Source: Bidens hawaiensis (lineage: Eukaryota > Streptophyta > Magnoliopsida > Asterales > Asteraceae). From it: 64,000 nt of DNA. Shown here in pieces: positions 1 to 10,324 of this stretch (positions are counted from its first letter, which is position 1; each line of letters begins with the position of its first letter). The notes under the pieces are model-generated. The model saw only the letters and a program-made list of their open reading frames with translations, had not been told where the DNA came from and did no database searches. Location of the stretch: NCBI GenBank assembly GCA_021521415.1, contig JAIQDT010004226.1, positions 124,001 to 188,000 of the forward strand, given 5' to 3'. The position numbers and the translations under genes were made by a program.

Positions 1-2817
1 ATCGACGCAAAGGTGGACTCCGTGGCGCCATTCAAGCTCAAATGTTTCCTGGATGCCTACAAGGGCTATCACCAGATTCAAATGGCACCACAAGACGAGG
101 ACAAGACCGCCTTCAGAACCGACAAGGGTGTTTTTTGTTACACAAAAATGCCCTTTGGTTTGAAGAATGCGGGAGCCACCTACCATAGACTTATGGATGC
201 GGTTTTCAACGAGCAAATCGGAAGAAACCTAAAAGTCTACGTGGATGATTTGGTGATCAAAAGCAGGGAGGAAAAACAAATGCTCAAAGACATCGAAGAA
301 ACCCTGGGGCGCCTAAAGGAAGTAAACATGAAGCTCAACCCGAGCAAATGCACTTTCGGCGTACAAGAAGGGAAATTTCTAGGTGTAATGGTCACCAAGG
401 ATGGTTTCAAGGTGAACCCTGAGAAGGTGGAAGCCATCCTTGACATGCCCTCGCCATCCACCATGAAAGAAGTCCAAAAGTTGAATGGGAGATTGGTATC
501 AATCAACAGGTTCCTAGCGAACCATGCTAGCAAATCTACCCCATTCGTTAACACATTGAGAAACTGCCTAAAGAAAAGCCAATTCAAGTGGACTCCTGAG
601 GCCGAGCAAGCTTTCAGTGAGATAAAAGAATGTTTAATAAATCTGCCCGCGCTCACAGCTCCACTTCCTGGTGAAACTTTGACATTGTACCTATCAGCAG
701 GAGAGCGCGCCATCGGCGCAGTATTGTTGGTGGATCGCAAGGGAATCCAAACGCCAATATACTATGTGAGTCGGGTGCTGACAGATCCTGAGACGCGCTA
801 CTCCATCATGGAAAAGTTAGTTTTGTCACTAACACACGCGTCGCGCAAGCTTCATAGATATTTCAATGGTCATCCCATTGAAGTTCTGACTGGTTACAAC
901 ATCCAGCAAGTCTTGCGGCGTCCCGCGCTCTCAGGAAGGCTGACAAAATGGGCGCTGGAATTAGGAGAGCACACGATCGCCTATAAGCCCCGTCCAGCAA
1001 TAAAGGGACAAGTCTTAGCTGATTTCATCGCAGAAATCCCCGAAGGAAAAATTGAAGAGGCTCAGCGCGAGGTAGACCCTCCGCGAGCCAATGATGAAGA
1101 AAATGTTTGGAGATTGTTCACTGACGGAGCTTCAAACAACGAAGGGTCCGGCGCAGGCCTCAAACTGGTGGATCCAGAGAATCATGAACATACTTACGCC
1201 ATCAGGTTGGACTTCAAGAGCACCAACAATGAAGCTGAGTATGAAGCCCTGCTGGCTGGCCTGCGCATCGCACACAAATTCGGAGTTAAAAAGCTAGAGG
1301 CCCATGTTGATTCATACTTGGTAGCAGCACAGGTCAATGGCCTTTATGATGCCAAGGAGAACACCATGCCTCTGTATCTAGAGCAGGCGAAAAAGCTCAT
1401 CGAGCAATTTGACTGCTTCAGAATCATTCATATTCCGCGCAGTGAAAACAAATCTGCCGACGCGCTGAGTAAGATGGCATCAACCAGCTTCGATCACTTT
1501 GGCAAAGATGTCAGGGTAGAAGTAATGAGCAACCCGTTGGTGGTAGCGAAGTCTGTCCTTGTAACTCATACAACCCCTTCATCATGGATAACTCCAATAA
1601 TGGAATTCTTGAAGGAGGGAAAGGTACCGGACAATCGCGCACAGGCGAGGAAGATAAGACACAAGTCGCAGAACTATGAACTGATTGATGGTACATTATA
1701 TCGACGCTCTTATCTTGGACCGCTCATGAAATGCCTAGATGCTGAGGAAGCAAGCTATGTGATCAGAGAGATACAAGAAGGAATCTGTGGAATACATGCT
1801 GGCCCGCGCATGGTGGTTGCCAAGGCAATGAGCGCAGGTTACTATTGGCCAGGCATGTACTTGGACGCTTTAAAAGAGATCCAAAAATGCAAAGCGTGTC
1901 AGAGCTATGCGCCAAACACCATGCGGCCAAAGAACAACTTGATTCCGGTGACCTCCGCATGGCCTTTCCACAAATGGGCAATCGATATTGTGGGTCCCAT
2001 ACCGCAGGCGCAAGGGCGAGTAAAATTTTTGGTAGTGGCAGTAGACTATTTCACAAAATGGGTTGAAGCCAAGCCACTAGCAAAAATTACAGCCGAGGCG
2101 ATGAAGCAATTTATCTGGAGCCACATCATATGCCGTTTTGGCCTTCCCATGGAAATTGTGAGCGACAATGGCAAACAATTCACTGACAGGAAGATATCCA
2201 GCTGGCTCAAGGAAGTGCGCATCAACCAAATTTTCACTTCAGTATACCACCCTCAGGGGAATGGCCAAGTGGAGCGCGCGAACCAAAGCTTGCTAAATGG
2301 GCTGAAGAAAAGGTTGGAGGGAGAATCCCATTCTTTGGTCGACGAGCTACCTAATGTCCTGTGGGCGCACAGGACATTAAGCAAAACCAGCAATGGCGAA
2401 TCCCCGTTCAGCCTCACCTATGGAACGGAGGCAATGATTCCAGCAGAAATTGGATGCCCATCCCATAGAGTGCTCATGATGAACAAGATTGATAACGAGC
2501 GCGAAAGGAGGTTGGATCTCAACTTACTTGAAGGGCGCAGAGAGGCGGCTATCATCAGTGAAGCCAAATACAAGAAAAAACTGGAAAAATATTACAATCA
2601 GCGCGTGAAAGAATGCCACTTCAAGAAGAATGATTTTGTCCTTCGAAACAATGAAGCTAGCCGCGCGATTCCCCCGGGAAAGATGTCCCCCAATTGGGAG
2701 GGACCTTATCAAGTCTCGGAAGAATTGGGAAAAAGCGCATACGCTTTAAAAGATTTGAATGGAAAGAAGATCCCGCGCGCATGGAACGCAGCACAGCTTA
2801 GAAAATGTTTCATGTAA
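1..2817 (+). CDS. Tat-type gypsy pol polyprotein (RT - RNase H - aRNase H - integrase), 5' end outside window
   Basis: This reading frame is open from base 1 to the TAA at 2815-2817 (938 codons), with no frameshift or stop. It replicates and integrates the retrotransposon. The RT palm begins at the window edge (FLDAYKGYHQI), and the catalytic YVDD is at residues 80-83. The RT-linked RNase H follows to about residue 340. A second RNase H starts with TDGASNN near residue 375 and carries AEYEALLAGL and SADALSK. The integrase has an HHCC-type zinc region (KCKACQSY near 635) and the DDE triad in AIDIVGP, SDNGKQF and NGQVERANQ. The C-terminus (NWEGPYQV, AWNAAQLRKCF) is the usual gypsy tail. The intact frame suggests a fairly young copy. 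The missing start is due to the window edge, not truncation. Confidence 0.95.
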   Translation: MDAKVDSVAPFKLKCFLDAYKGYHQIQMAPQDEDKTAFRTDKGVFCYTKMPFGLKNAGATYHRLMDAVFNEQIGRNLKVYVDDLVIKSREEKQMLKDIEETLGRLKEVNMKLNPSKCTFGVQEGKFLGVMVTKDGFKVNPEKVEAILDMPSPSTMKEVQKLNGRLVSINRFLANHASKSTPFVNTLRNCLKKSQFKWTPEAEQAFSEIKECLINLPALTAPLPGETLTLYLSAGERAIGAVLLVDRKGIQTPIYYVSRVLTDPETRYSIMEKLVLSLTHASRKLHRYFNGHPIEVLTGYNIQQVLRRPALSGRLTKWALELGEHTIAYKPRPAIKGQVLADFIAEIPEGKIEEAQREVDPPRANDEENVWRLFTDGASNNEGSGAGLKLVDPENHEHTYAIRLDFKSTNNEAEYEALLAGLRIAHKFGVKKLEAHVDSYLVAAQVNGLYDAKENTMPLYLEQAKKLIEQFDCFRIIHIPRSENKSADALSKMASTSFDHFGKDVRVEVMSNPLVVAKSVLVTHTTPSSWITPIMEFLKEGKVPDNRAQARKIRHKSQNYELIDGTLYRRSYLGPLMKCLDAEEASYVIREIQEGICGIHAGPRMVVAKAMSAGYYWPGMYLDALKEIQKCKACQSYAPNTMRPKNNLIPVTSAWPFHKWAIDIVGPIPQAQGRVKFLVVAVDYFTKWVEAKPLAKITAEAMKQFIWSHIICRFGLPMEIVSDNGKQFTDRKISSWLKEVRINQIFTSVYHPQGNGQVERANQSLLNGLKKRLEGESHSLVDELPNVLWAHRTLSKTSNGESPFSLTYGTEAMIPAEIGCPSHRVLMMNKIDNERERRLDLNLLEGRREAAIISEAKYKKKLEKYYNQRVKECHFKKNDFVLRNNEASRAIPPGKMSPNWEGPYQVSEELGKSAYALKDLNGKKIPRAWNAAQLRKCFM

Positions 2818-3624
2818 AAATTGTCAAATTTGTAATCAAGGCTCTTTAAGCCATTATGAATAATGATACGCGCTATCTTCTCTTAATGTGGATTCTATTA
2901 CCTTTTGCATACATGTTTCACACTTCCCTTTATTAATTTTGAGCAATATGACAACATTGTATTGACATCAAAACAAAAAATAAAACGAAGTAAAACATAC
3001 ATGCGCGAGCTTCAAGCTCAAACGCGTTAACGAGTCTTAACTCTAAAACGTCAGGGCCTTAGCCCAATAATATGAGCCTTAGCTCAGGGCCTTAGCCCAA
3101 TAATGTGAGCCTTAGCTCAAATCACTCACAACATCCATCCTACATGCTGCGCAGCCTGACCATAAAAATACCTAAACACAACTAAGGCAAAGCACATGCC
3201 AAAACATAGTTGTTAAGGTCTCAGGTCGAGGTCGCGCATGAAATTGTAATGGATATCAGAGTAACACATACTGACACGTAAAGGCTAAAAAACTCATAAT
3301 TCCCTATAATAAATGCGCGATAACGTCGCGCAAAAGAGGAATAATGAAACGCCAAAGCACGTGTCAACATAGTCAGGATATTGCAAAATCACTTACAATA
3401 TGACAAGGATTAAGTATAATAATTTCCTTACAACCTTGTTCTTATTTCAACGTGCCAGCATATCTTATATTCAATAAGCAAACATGCAATATAAAGAGAT
3501 GAATGGGGAATGCGCAAGATGCGAATAAGGGAAAAACAAAATTTCATTCCAAAGCATTGAAATTTACAAGTTTACAAGATGATGAGATACAAACTACAAA
3601 TAAAAAAAAAACATGAAGGGCTTC
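2818..3624. other. Spacer between pol and the antisense gene
   Basis: No coding signal was seen on either strand. It is the convergent intergenic part of the Tat element: pol ends at its left edge and the antisense gene ends at its right edge. It holds a 33-bp direct repeat (3051-3116) and probably the 3' UTRs or poly(A) signals of both transcripts. Confidence 0.6.
3051..3116 (+). repeat. 33-bp tandem direct repeat, two copies
   Basis: Two adjacent 33-bp units begin with TCAGGGCCTTAGCCCAATAA at 3051 and 3084 and differ at one visible position (TATGAG versus TGTGAG). The period was counted directly. Confidence 0.9.
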
Positions 3625-6600
3625 TCAAGTCTCCACGTCGACGTCAGCCTCTTCATCGCCCTCATCACCGCCCTCAGCATCTGGCGCAGCCCGCTCCTCA
3701 TCTCCAAACTGACCATAGTCAAGTTGTTCGTCCTGAATGGAGTCTTCTATCACAATAGTGTCAGGAGCGGGTCCTTTGGCCACGCCAGAGCCGCTAGCGG
3801 GGGCAGCATTCCCCGCGCCATCATCGCCGCCACCAGCCCCTTCACACTCATCAAGTAGCTTCTTTAGCGCGCCGAGATCGGGCTAGTCAGCAAGCGCGGC
3901 TATCTGCAAATCATAAGAAAAAGTATGAGTACAAAAACACTTGGAAAATAAATCAAGGTAAACTCATTAAGGTTAAAATACCTGCTCAAGGATGGGAATG
4001 GGAGTATTCAAATACTTCTCCCCCATCTCGGCCATATCCGCGCAGACAACGTCGAGCTGATAAGGGTAGTCGGATGGGTTCTTCTTCAGTGCGCTATATT
4101 CACAACCATCCTTGAACCCTTCAGCTCGACCCACCAAGCGCGAGGCAGCGTTGCAATCCATCACAAGGGTCTGAAACTCGTCTGAATATTTCATCGCGTA
4201 AGCGCAACGAGTCATACCCTGTGAGATTAGCCATTGGCGATCCTGCGCGAGGGAAGAAACAGTCGTCTCGAGGGCAGGAATCTGAGAGTTTAACAACTCA
4301 ACAGTTTCCTTGGTCTGTTTCAGCTCCTCTTTGTCGGACGCTGCTGCCGCCAAGGCTTCTTCCTTTTCCGCTCGCGCAACATCGAGTGCTTCCTGGCTAG
4401 ACGCTGCCGTCGACAAGGCTTCATCTTTCTCGGCCCGCGCGGCCGCCAGCTCCTTCTTCAGGCGCGCAACCTCACTCTCCAATGATGATTTGTCAGTTAT
4501 AGACTGGACAAGAGCTTGGTCACGCGCCTCCGTGTCCAGCTCCAAGTCGCGCACTCTACGCGCGTACTTGGCCGCGTCCGCCTCGGCCGCCTGTAGCTTC
4601 TCCCGCGCAGCCTGTAGCTCATGCCCGCGCTTCACGAAGGCGGCGTTGGCACTTGCTCTGTTCTCGCTGAGCTCTGCTTGGAGTTTCTCAGCTCTCTCTC
4701 GAGCATCAGAAAGATTCCAAGCAGACACTTTAGCCTCTTACTTGGCTTCCGCAAGAGCATCACGTACCTTTACGTAATCATAGCGAAGCTCTTGGGAGGC
4801 AGCAAAGATAGCCGACCCAGCAAACAGATGATCGTTGAGCAAGTCCACGCGAGCGCGGTCCTCCTGAAACCTCCTTCCAGCTGGAGGCACAGAATGAGCC
4901 CAGAAGTCCTCACACACACCCATGGACTGAAATGAGCTGTCCTCAGTAATATTCCATCTCGGGCGGTAAATGTGATCGGCTTCCTGCAAACACAAAGTAA
5001 TGATCTAAGTCATCAAAACACTAATATGGAAGTCCGCGTAGCGGAGCAAAAACGAACCTATACCTGCGGGGATGAAGCAGAAAAGTCAGCGCCAGCCCCA
5101 CGAGAAGACTGCGCCACGAAATCTCGTGGCGCTACAGGGCTGGTGCGGCCGCTGTCGGAGCCTTCAACTTGAACCTCCTCATCCTCCTCTGAAACAGGCA
5201 TTTTCTCCTGCGACCTAGAAGAACCAAAATCAGTCTCGCGAGGAGGGCTGCGCGCAGGAGGAGGTGAGGGAGGTCTCGACGCCGCCAGGTCGGTGCGTAA
5301 AACGGCCTCCTGCTCCTTAGTAATCCCGATGAGGGGAGATTCAGCGCTTGCAGGAGCAGGAGCAGAACCAACGGCGCTTGCACCGGCGCCAGCAGTGCCG
5401 CCAGCAGCTTGTGCGCCAGCTATGACTCCAATAAAAAATCAACAAAGAGAAATGGTTCATGACTTGATCTAAAAAGAGAAAAGTCAGAAAATAAAAGTGC
5501 AATACATACCTTGGCGCACCGCCGTTCGCGAGTTAAACATCGCCATGAAGTCCATTCTTCCCCTTTTTGGGGGTAAAACAGGGGACTTCGAAGCGACCTC
5601 CGGCGCAGCCTCGGCACCTTGTTGCGCCTGAGGTTGATCCACCAAGGTCGCCGGCTCTACAAACATTTGAGTGAGCAAAGATTCATTAATAATTCTATCA
5701 GAATCGCGCTCATAAAACCATAAAGTATAAACAAAGTATACCTGTCGAAGAGGAAACAGCAGGCGCAGCGCCGCTTCCCTTTTCTGCCGCGCGAAGGGAG
5801 GAGGTGGCAGCACCATACCTCGTGTGGACAGGAGGTCTGCCCACATTTTGAGGCAAGGAAGACAAGGAAAACTTGGAGGTAAACTCCTGGGTTTTCTCAA
5901 GTCCCTTCGCCTGAGTAGGAGGATCCTGAGCAAAAGGGACATCATCTTTCTTCTGTTTCTTACTGGCCCCTGCGCCAGTTTTCCCCTTAGCTTTACGCTT
6001 TAGTTGGGGCACCTCAGCCTCCTCCTCCTCCTCCTCTTCCGCGAGCTCCAACTCGTAGTTCTCGAGCGCGTCTACAATACACGCAACAGAAAGGTTAGCC
6101 AAATCTGGTATTATAAAGGCATAAGCATAAGTACAAAGGCTTACCAGGCGCGTCGCTGTCAAAGCGAAATCCCAGATCAACAGGGATGAACATGTCATCG
6201 AAGCGATCGGGGAAGCCAACCTCCCCAGCGCCCAGCGCGACGGAGCCACCCTCCATATGCTCATCATAGGCGGCGTGGACATACTCCTTGCTGATTGCAC
6301 AAAACAAGTCAAATGATATCAGCAAAACGAATTATATTCGCGCAGAAGTAATGCAATGAGTTAACTTACACAAGCCGTCAACTTGGATAACGGGCTCAGT
6401 CGCGCTGTCAGCCCACCTCCTGCTCATACCAACCCCCACCAGCGCCTCCTCGCAAATGTTCTTGGCGGGGGATGGTTCGGCAGTCAACTTTTTAACCCAG
6501 GCGCCAGTTGGGTTCTTGAAGACACCCACATCCGCGGGCGCAGAAGAGATCGCGCGCATGGTCATGCGGATGGGGATCACACCAGCCCTGATATAGAAAA

Positions 6601-7180
6601 ATCTCTCAGACCAGTCATGAAGGCTCTTGAATGAAACAGTGCAGCACTTGACCTTCTGACTGCGAGGAATAAATGAGAACCAAGAATCTTGGATCTTGGG
6701 CTTATAAAAAAACTGAAAGCGCCGAGGGGTGGGCTCCTCGCGCTGAGATTTGCACATGAACTCAAAGTGAGTCATGCGCACGAGTCCAAACGGATGGACT
6801 TGGGATATATGAATCCCATAAAACCTAAGCAGCGCACCCACAAACCTTGTCATCGGGAGACGAAGGTTGCAGTGGGTGAAAAAATGGCAATACAGGGATA
6901 TAAAGCCGGTGGGCAGGTCCGCCGCCGTTTTCCCGGCCGCCGGCAACATGCAGCCATACTCAGGGAGAAAACCCTGAGAGGCGATAAGGCTGTCAAAATC
7001 GGACTGCCTCAGTTTACAGGGGATCTCATCCCACTTCTTCACTGCCTTGGTTTTCCCTACCTCCTCCGATGAGGCCTCAGCAGCCCTCTTCCCCTTGCCG
7101 GTCTTCTTCAACGTAGACATTACTAACGATTTCACACGGCGATGGCTGGGGGAGATTGTGTTGTCTGAGCTATCAGACAT
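3625..7180 (-). pseudogene. Antisense multi-exon gene inside the Tat element (putative 'gypsy type transposon' domain plus coiled coil)
   Basis: This gene runs opposite to pol. Exons read from splice sites and frame: 7180 to about 6371, about 6289-6145, 6071-5742, 5656-5510, 5419-5064, 4983-3982 and 3903-3625 (stop TGA at 3627-3625). Exon 1 encodes a globular domain (DLPTGFISLYCHFFTHCNLR, RFVGALLRFYGI, FFYKPKIQDSWFSF) resembling the plant family annotated as 'putative gypsy type transposon' (PF04195, from memory). Middle exons are acidic and Ser/Ala/Pro-rich with a basic KRKAKGK stretch. Exon 6 is a long Ala/Glu/Lys coiled coil. The last exon ends in an acidic tail. Two in-frame stops break it: TAA at 4740-4738 and TAG at 3885-3883. 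The junction after exon 1 is ambiguous. Function is unknown. Confidence 0.8.
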
Positions 7181-7318
7181 ACAACTATAAAATCGGACAA
7201 AGGATGCTTCTGAAGAACAGAGATCTGGAAGCAGAAGACAGGCAATCGGAATAGAATGAAAGAAAAAAGCTCTGAATAAACAACAAAGAAGATGAAGAAT
7301 AAAAACTCTAAGGGCTTG

Positions 7319-7326
7319 CTTTTATA
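7319..7326 (-). promoter_or_regulatory. TATA box of the antisense gene
   Basis: The minus strand reads CCTATAAAAGCAAG here. TATAAAAG lies about 140 bp upstream of the ATG at 7180, which would place transcription start near 7290 and leave a 5' UTR of roughly 110 nt. The box is seen in the sequence; its use is inferred. Confidence 0.7.
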
Positions 7327-7361
7327 GGCCCAGGGGAGAGAGAAAATTGGTACTGATCGGA

Positions 7362-7545
7362 CTTCACGCGCCCCCACTCGCAGGTGTAAGCCAACGCGAG
7401 CGCGACACGTGTCCCTGACACTGCGTGAGGGGACACAAAAGGGAACGAAACAGGTGCTGCCAGAGTTCACGCGCCACCACTCGCAGGTACGGACCAACGC
7501 GAACGCGACACGTGTTCTTGACACTATGTGAGGGGACATGAAAGG
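7362..7545 (-). promoter_or_regulatory. Duplicated G-box module upstream of the antisense gene
   Basis: Two diverged copies of a module of about 75-80 bp begin at 7362 and 7465 (period 103). Each carries a palindromic CACGTG inside GCGACACGTGT, at 7406-7411 and 7509-7514. They lie about 80 and 185 bp upstream of the TATA box at 7319-7326. CACGTG is the core bound by plant bZIP and bHLH factors. This placement suggests an enhancer for the antisense transcript, by inference. Confidence 0.65.
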
Positions 7546-7767
7546 CAACTGTAGCACCTCGAGCACACGAAAAGTCTGACACGTCTCCATCTCTGACGCA
7601 TGTCAGCAACAACCAACCACGTACATGGACGATTCGTTTCAACCAAAAGGATAGAATTTCGCGCAACGATGAGTAATAAGAAGAAAAAGACAAAACCCTA
7701 CTAAAAGAGCAAACTATTAAGTCTAATATCTATCTTACCTTGCTCGCGCGAGACAAGACACACATTA

Positions 7768-7790
7768 GACTGGGGGGGCTTGAAGAGGTA
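7768..7790 (+). other. Polypurine tract of the Tat element
   Basis: GACTGGGGGGGCTTGAAGAG lies immediately before the TG that opens the LTR. This is the expected position and composition of the plus-strand primer. Confidence 0.7.
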
Positions 7791-8811
7791 TGTACCCGCC
7801 TCAACACCGAGCGAGGCGGGTCAACCCACAAGATATAGACAAGAGGCTTGAAATCAAGATATTATGAAGGCACAAAGCCAAAACCTATGCGCATGGCGCA
7901 TATCACATATGCTCAGGCATCACATATGCTCAGGCATCACATATGCTCACGCATCACATATGCTCACGCGTATCACATGCTTACGCACCATATATGCTCA
8001 CGCATATCACATCTGCGCGTGACGCATCCGCGCATGACGCATATCACATGCTCACGCATATCACATCTGCGCGTGGCGCATCCGCACGTGGCGCATATCA
8101 CATGCTTGTGCATATCACATTTGCGCATGAAACATCTGCGCGTGAGAATAAAGAGAAGACCTCGCGCATCCTCGGGATAGGCGCATATCACACATGCACA
8201 TAATCAACCTCGTCCTTATCCAAATCAGGATAAGGACAACCTTGATTGTGCACGTCAGACAACCGTCTAGAAGGTATCTTTTTAAGGAATAAGAATATGC
8301 TGATGTTGACAGCTGCCAATGAAAGGTGGACAACTCAGCAAAACCCATGTGCTACCACGTGATTGCACATGGGTCAGGTAAAATACCTGGGTCAGAGAAT
8401 AATCAATGAAAAAGCACCAGGTGTCCCAAGGACACGTGGCGCAAAGCAATAGGAGGAGGCCAAAAAGGCCCTAATTGGGTCTGAGCCCAATCATTGGAAA
8501 CCCTAGCACTAACAAAACCACATCAACTCCACAAGGAGAGGTATGCCCTATTACACAGTATTACGCATTATTAAGCAATACATTCCAATTCCTTACTCTC
8601 AGATTATTATCTTCTCCTACAAACTCTTATTCTCACACCGGAGGGTTACCCCAAAGAGGACCCCTCTGTCCCTTTCTGAGGGGTAAGTTTACGGTGCTGT
8701 TCATTTTGTAGGTGGAAGAATCCAGATTCTAGAGAACCATCGGTGAAATAGCATAATCATACCCGAGGAAAGTTGATCGTCTACCAGTGACTCGATCCAC
8801 GTTTCTTCACA
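7791..8811 (+). repeat. 3' LTR of the Tat element
   Basis: It starts TGTACCCGCC directly after the polypurine tract and probably ends CGTTTCTTCACA, giving TGT...ACA termini and about 1,021 bp. GC-rich DNA changes to very AT-rich DNA just after 8811. Without the 5' LTR the right border is inferred. Confidence 0.65.
7891..8146 (+). repeat. Tandem CATATCACATATGCTCACGC-type minisatellite inside the LTR
   Basis: About a dozen diverged units of 15-25 bp built on CATATCACATATGCTCA and TCTGCGCGTG alternate through the first third of the LTR. ORFs across it are products of the repeat and not genes. Confidence 0.85.
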
Positions 8812-10324
8812 TGGCTATAATGTAGATAAATAAGATGTTTTCTTATGCCATGGAATAGTTCAGAAGAATTTTTTATGAGATAAAGTAAATATTGTTTATT
8901 ATTTCTTTTAAGATTAAGAAGTCAATATTTAGTAATATTGTTAATAACTTCATATAAAGCGTCTAGCTGTACTAATCAAATAATTTATTATATATAAAGT
9001 TAATTATAAGATAATAATTTATATATTTTTCAGTTATAATACTTGAATAAGAAATATTCTTTTAAGTCAAGATAAGGATGCAGTGATGGCGACCCAAAAT
9101 GAAATTCCTAAACCTTTGAAAATATTACACTTTAGAACTTGTCTCCCAAGTTGTCATTTCCTCCCTTATTGGAATCGGCTTTGATTTCTAGAAAAAAAAA
9201 GAGAGGTTTCTTCGTTTTTTCTAGTGTCTTTACAATTGAATTGGGCGTACCCAACCAGTACGGGCCGAAAACAGGCATGAAACCGGTCCCTTTTACATCT
9301 GTTTGACAAACCAGAAACTAGGCAAGAAACCAGTCGTTAGCCATTCCCCGTTTGAACCAGTCATAGATGAAGGAAAGTTCGTCTAGGTTGTAAGCCATAC
9401 TAAGGTCATTCCAATCATTCATTACATGTGTACGAGTTATTAATTATTAGCGGGTTCAGGTGATTCAATTTACCAATTAAAGATCATTAGCAACATATTT
9501 AGGTGCTAATTTAAGTAGTTTCATATTTATACTGAAGTTTTCTTGTTTTATTGTATGTAAATTGGATCACTTAGGCTTTCATTAAATTAAATCAAATTAA
9601 ACTGTCACTTTATCAAAAACTTTATTTCTAGTTTTCTACTAATGAATTAAACAGCTCCACCTCCACCTCCACCGCTTTCCCACCTCCACCACCACCCGCC
9701 ACTGCCCCCTGCCTCTAAATTGCGACCTGAAACAGCCTGCCCCTCCACCACCACCCGCCACTGCCCCCTGCCCCTCCACCGTTCCACCTCCACCGCTTTC
9801 CCACCTCCACTACCACCCGCCACTGCCCCCTGCCTCTAAATTGCGACCTGAAACAGCCTGCCCCTCCACCACCACCCGCCACTGCCCCCTGCCCCTCCAC
9901 CGCTCCTGGTGACTCGTCATTATACAACCCGGGCACTACTTCAGTCGTTGCGCAAGCCGAGTGCACATTTTGGTGAGCTTTCAGTTATGCCCACCAAGTG
10001 TTTGACAGAATGCCTTTGGTTTTTTTTTACTGTTTTATGGGATTTGTGCTTAAAGACATTGTGATTGAAGCTGTAATTGGGGGTTTGGAAACCAACTAGT
10101 TTTCCAGCCCGGCTCTAAGGGGGGCATTTGGTACTTGGTTGTCGGTTCGGCATCATTTCTCGTGGTGGATTGGTTGATGAGGGTGTTATGTCTAAGACCC
10201 TAGATAATAGTGTAGGTTCCGCAATGGACGTGGTTGTTCGACCTTCGGGGGGGATTTGGCCGTGTCCTTTTTGGGGTTTCATTGTTGCCCGGACGGACGG
10301 GCAGGGTCCAAGGGGTTCTCCCGG
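8812..10324. other. Gene-free stretch after the Tat LTR
   Basis: 8812-9060 is AT-rich with no coding sign. 9240-9380 contains short CCGGTC/CCGGTT-rich unique sequence. 9663-9904 is a C-rich tandem duplication listed separately. 9970-10324 may be the 5' part of the following non-LTR element, but no conserved frame was recognised. Confidence 0.5.
9663..9904 (+). repeat. 121-bp C-rich tandem duplication (two units)
   Basis: Units start CCACCTCCACCGCTTTCCC at 9663 and 9784 and are almost identical over 121 bp. Each unit contains two internal copies of ACCACCCGCCACTGCCCCCT. It is strongly strand-biased (C-rich on plus) and has no credible ORF. Confidence 0.9.

Larger units (their letters stand above)
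1..8811 (+). mobile_element. Ty3/gypsy Tat-lineage LTR retrotransposon, 3' part
   Basis: The window opens inside the pol gene of an LTR retrotransposon. In order on the plus strand: RT, RNase H, a second RNase H, integrase, an antisense gene, a G-rich polypurine tract and a 3' LTR. A second archaeal-type RNase H after the RT-linked one is a hallmark of the Tat lineage, and extra ORFs between integrase and the 3' LTR, some antisense, are known in Tat elements. The 5' LTR, primer site and gag lie before base 1. GCGC and CGCG motifs are much more frequent here than in the AT-rich DNA that follows. The 5-bp target duplication cannot be tested without the left end. Confidence 0.9.

Noticed and set aside
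3613..3858. 81-codon plus-strand ORF, and the 4310-4777 plus ORF
   Set aside because: Shadows of the antisense Tat gene exons on the other strand.
7891..8146. CRISPR-like repeat array
   Set aside because: Units are adjacent and variable with no unique spacers; plant nuclear DNA.
7848..8203. ORFs of about 70-110 codons on both strands in the LTR
   Set aside because: Products of the CATATG/GCGC tandem repeat.
8682..8712. Short GTAAGT...TGTAG intron in the Tat LTR
   Set aside because: About 30 nt is too short for a plant intron.
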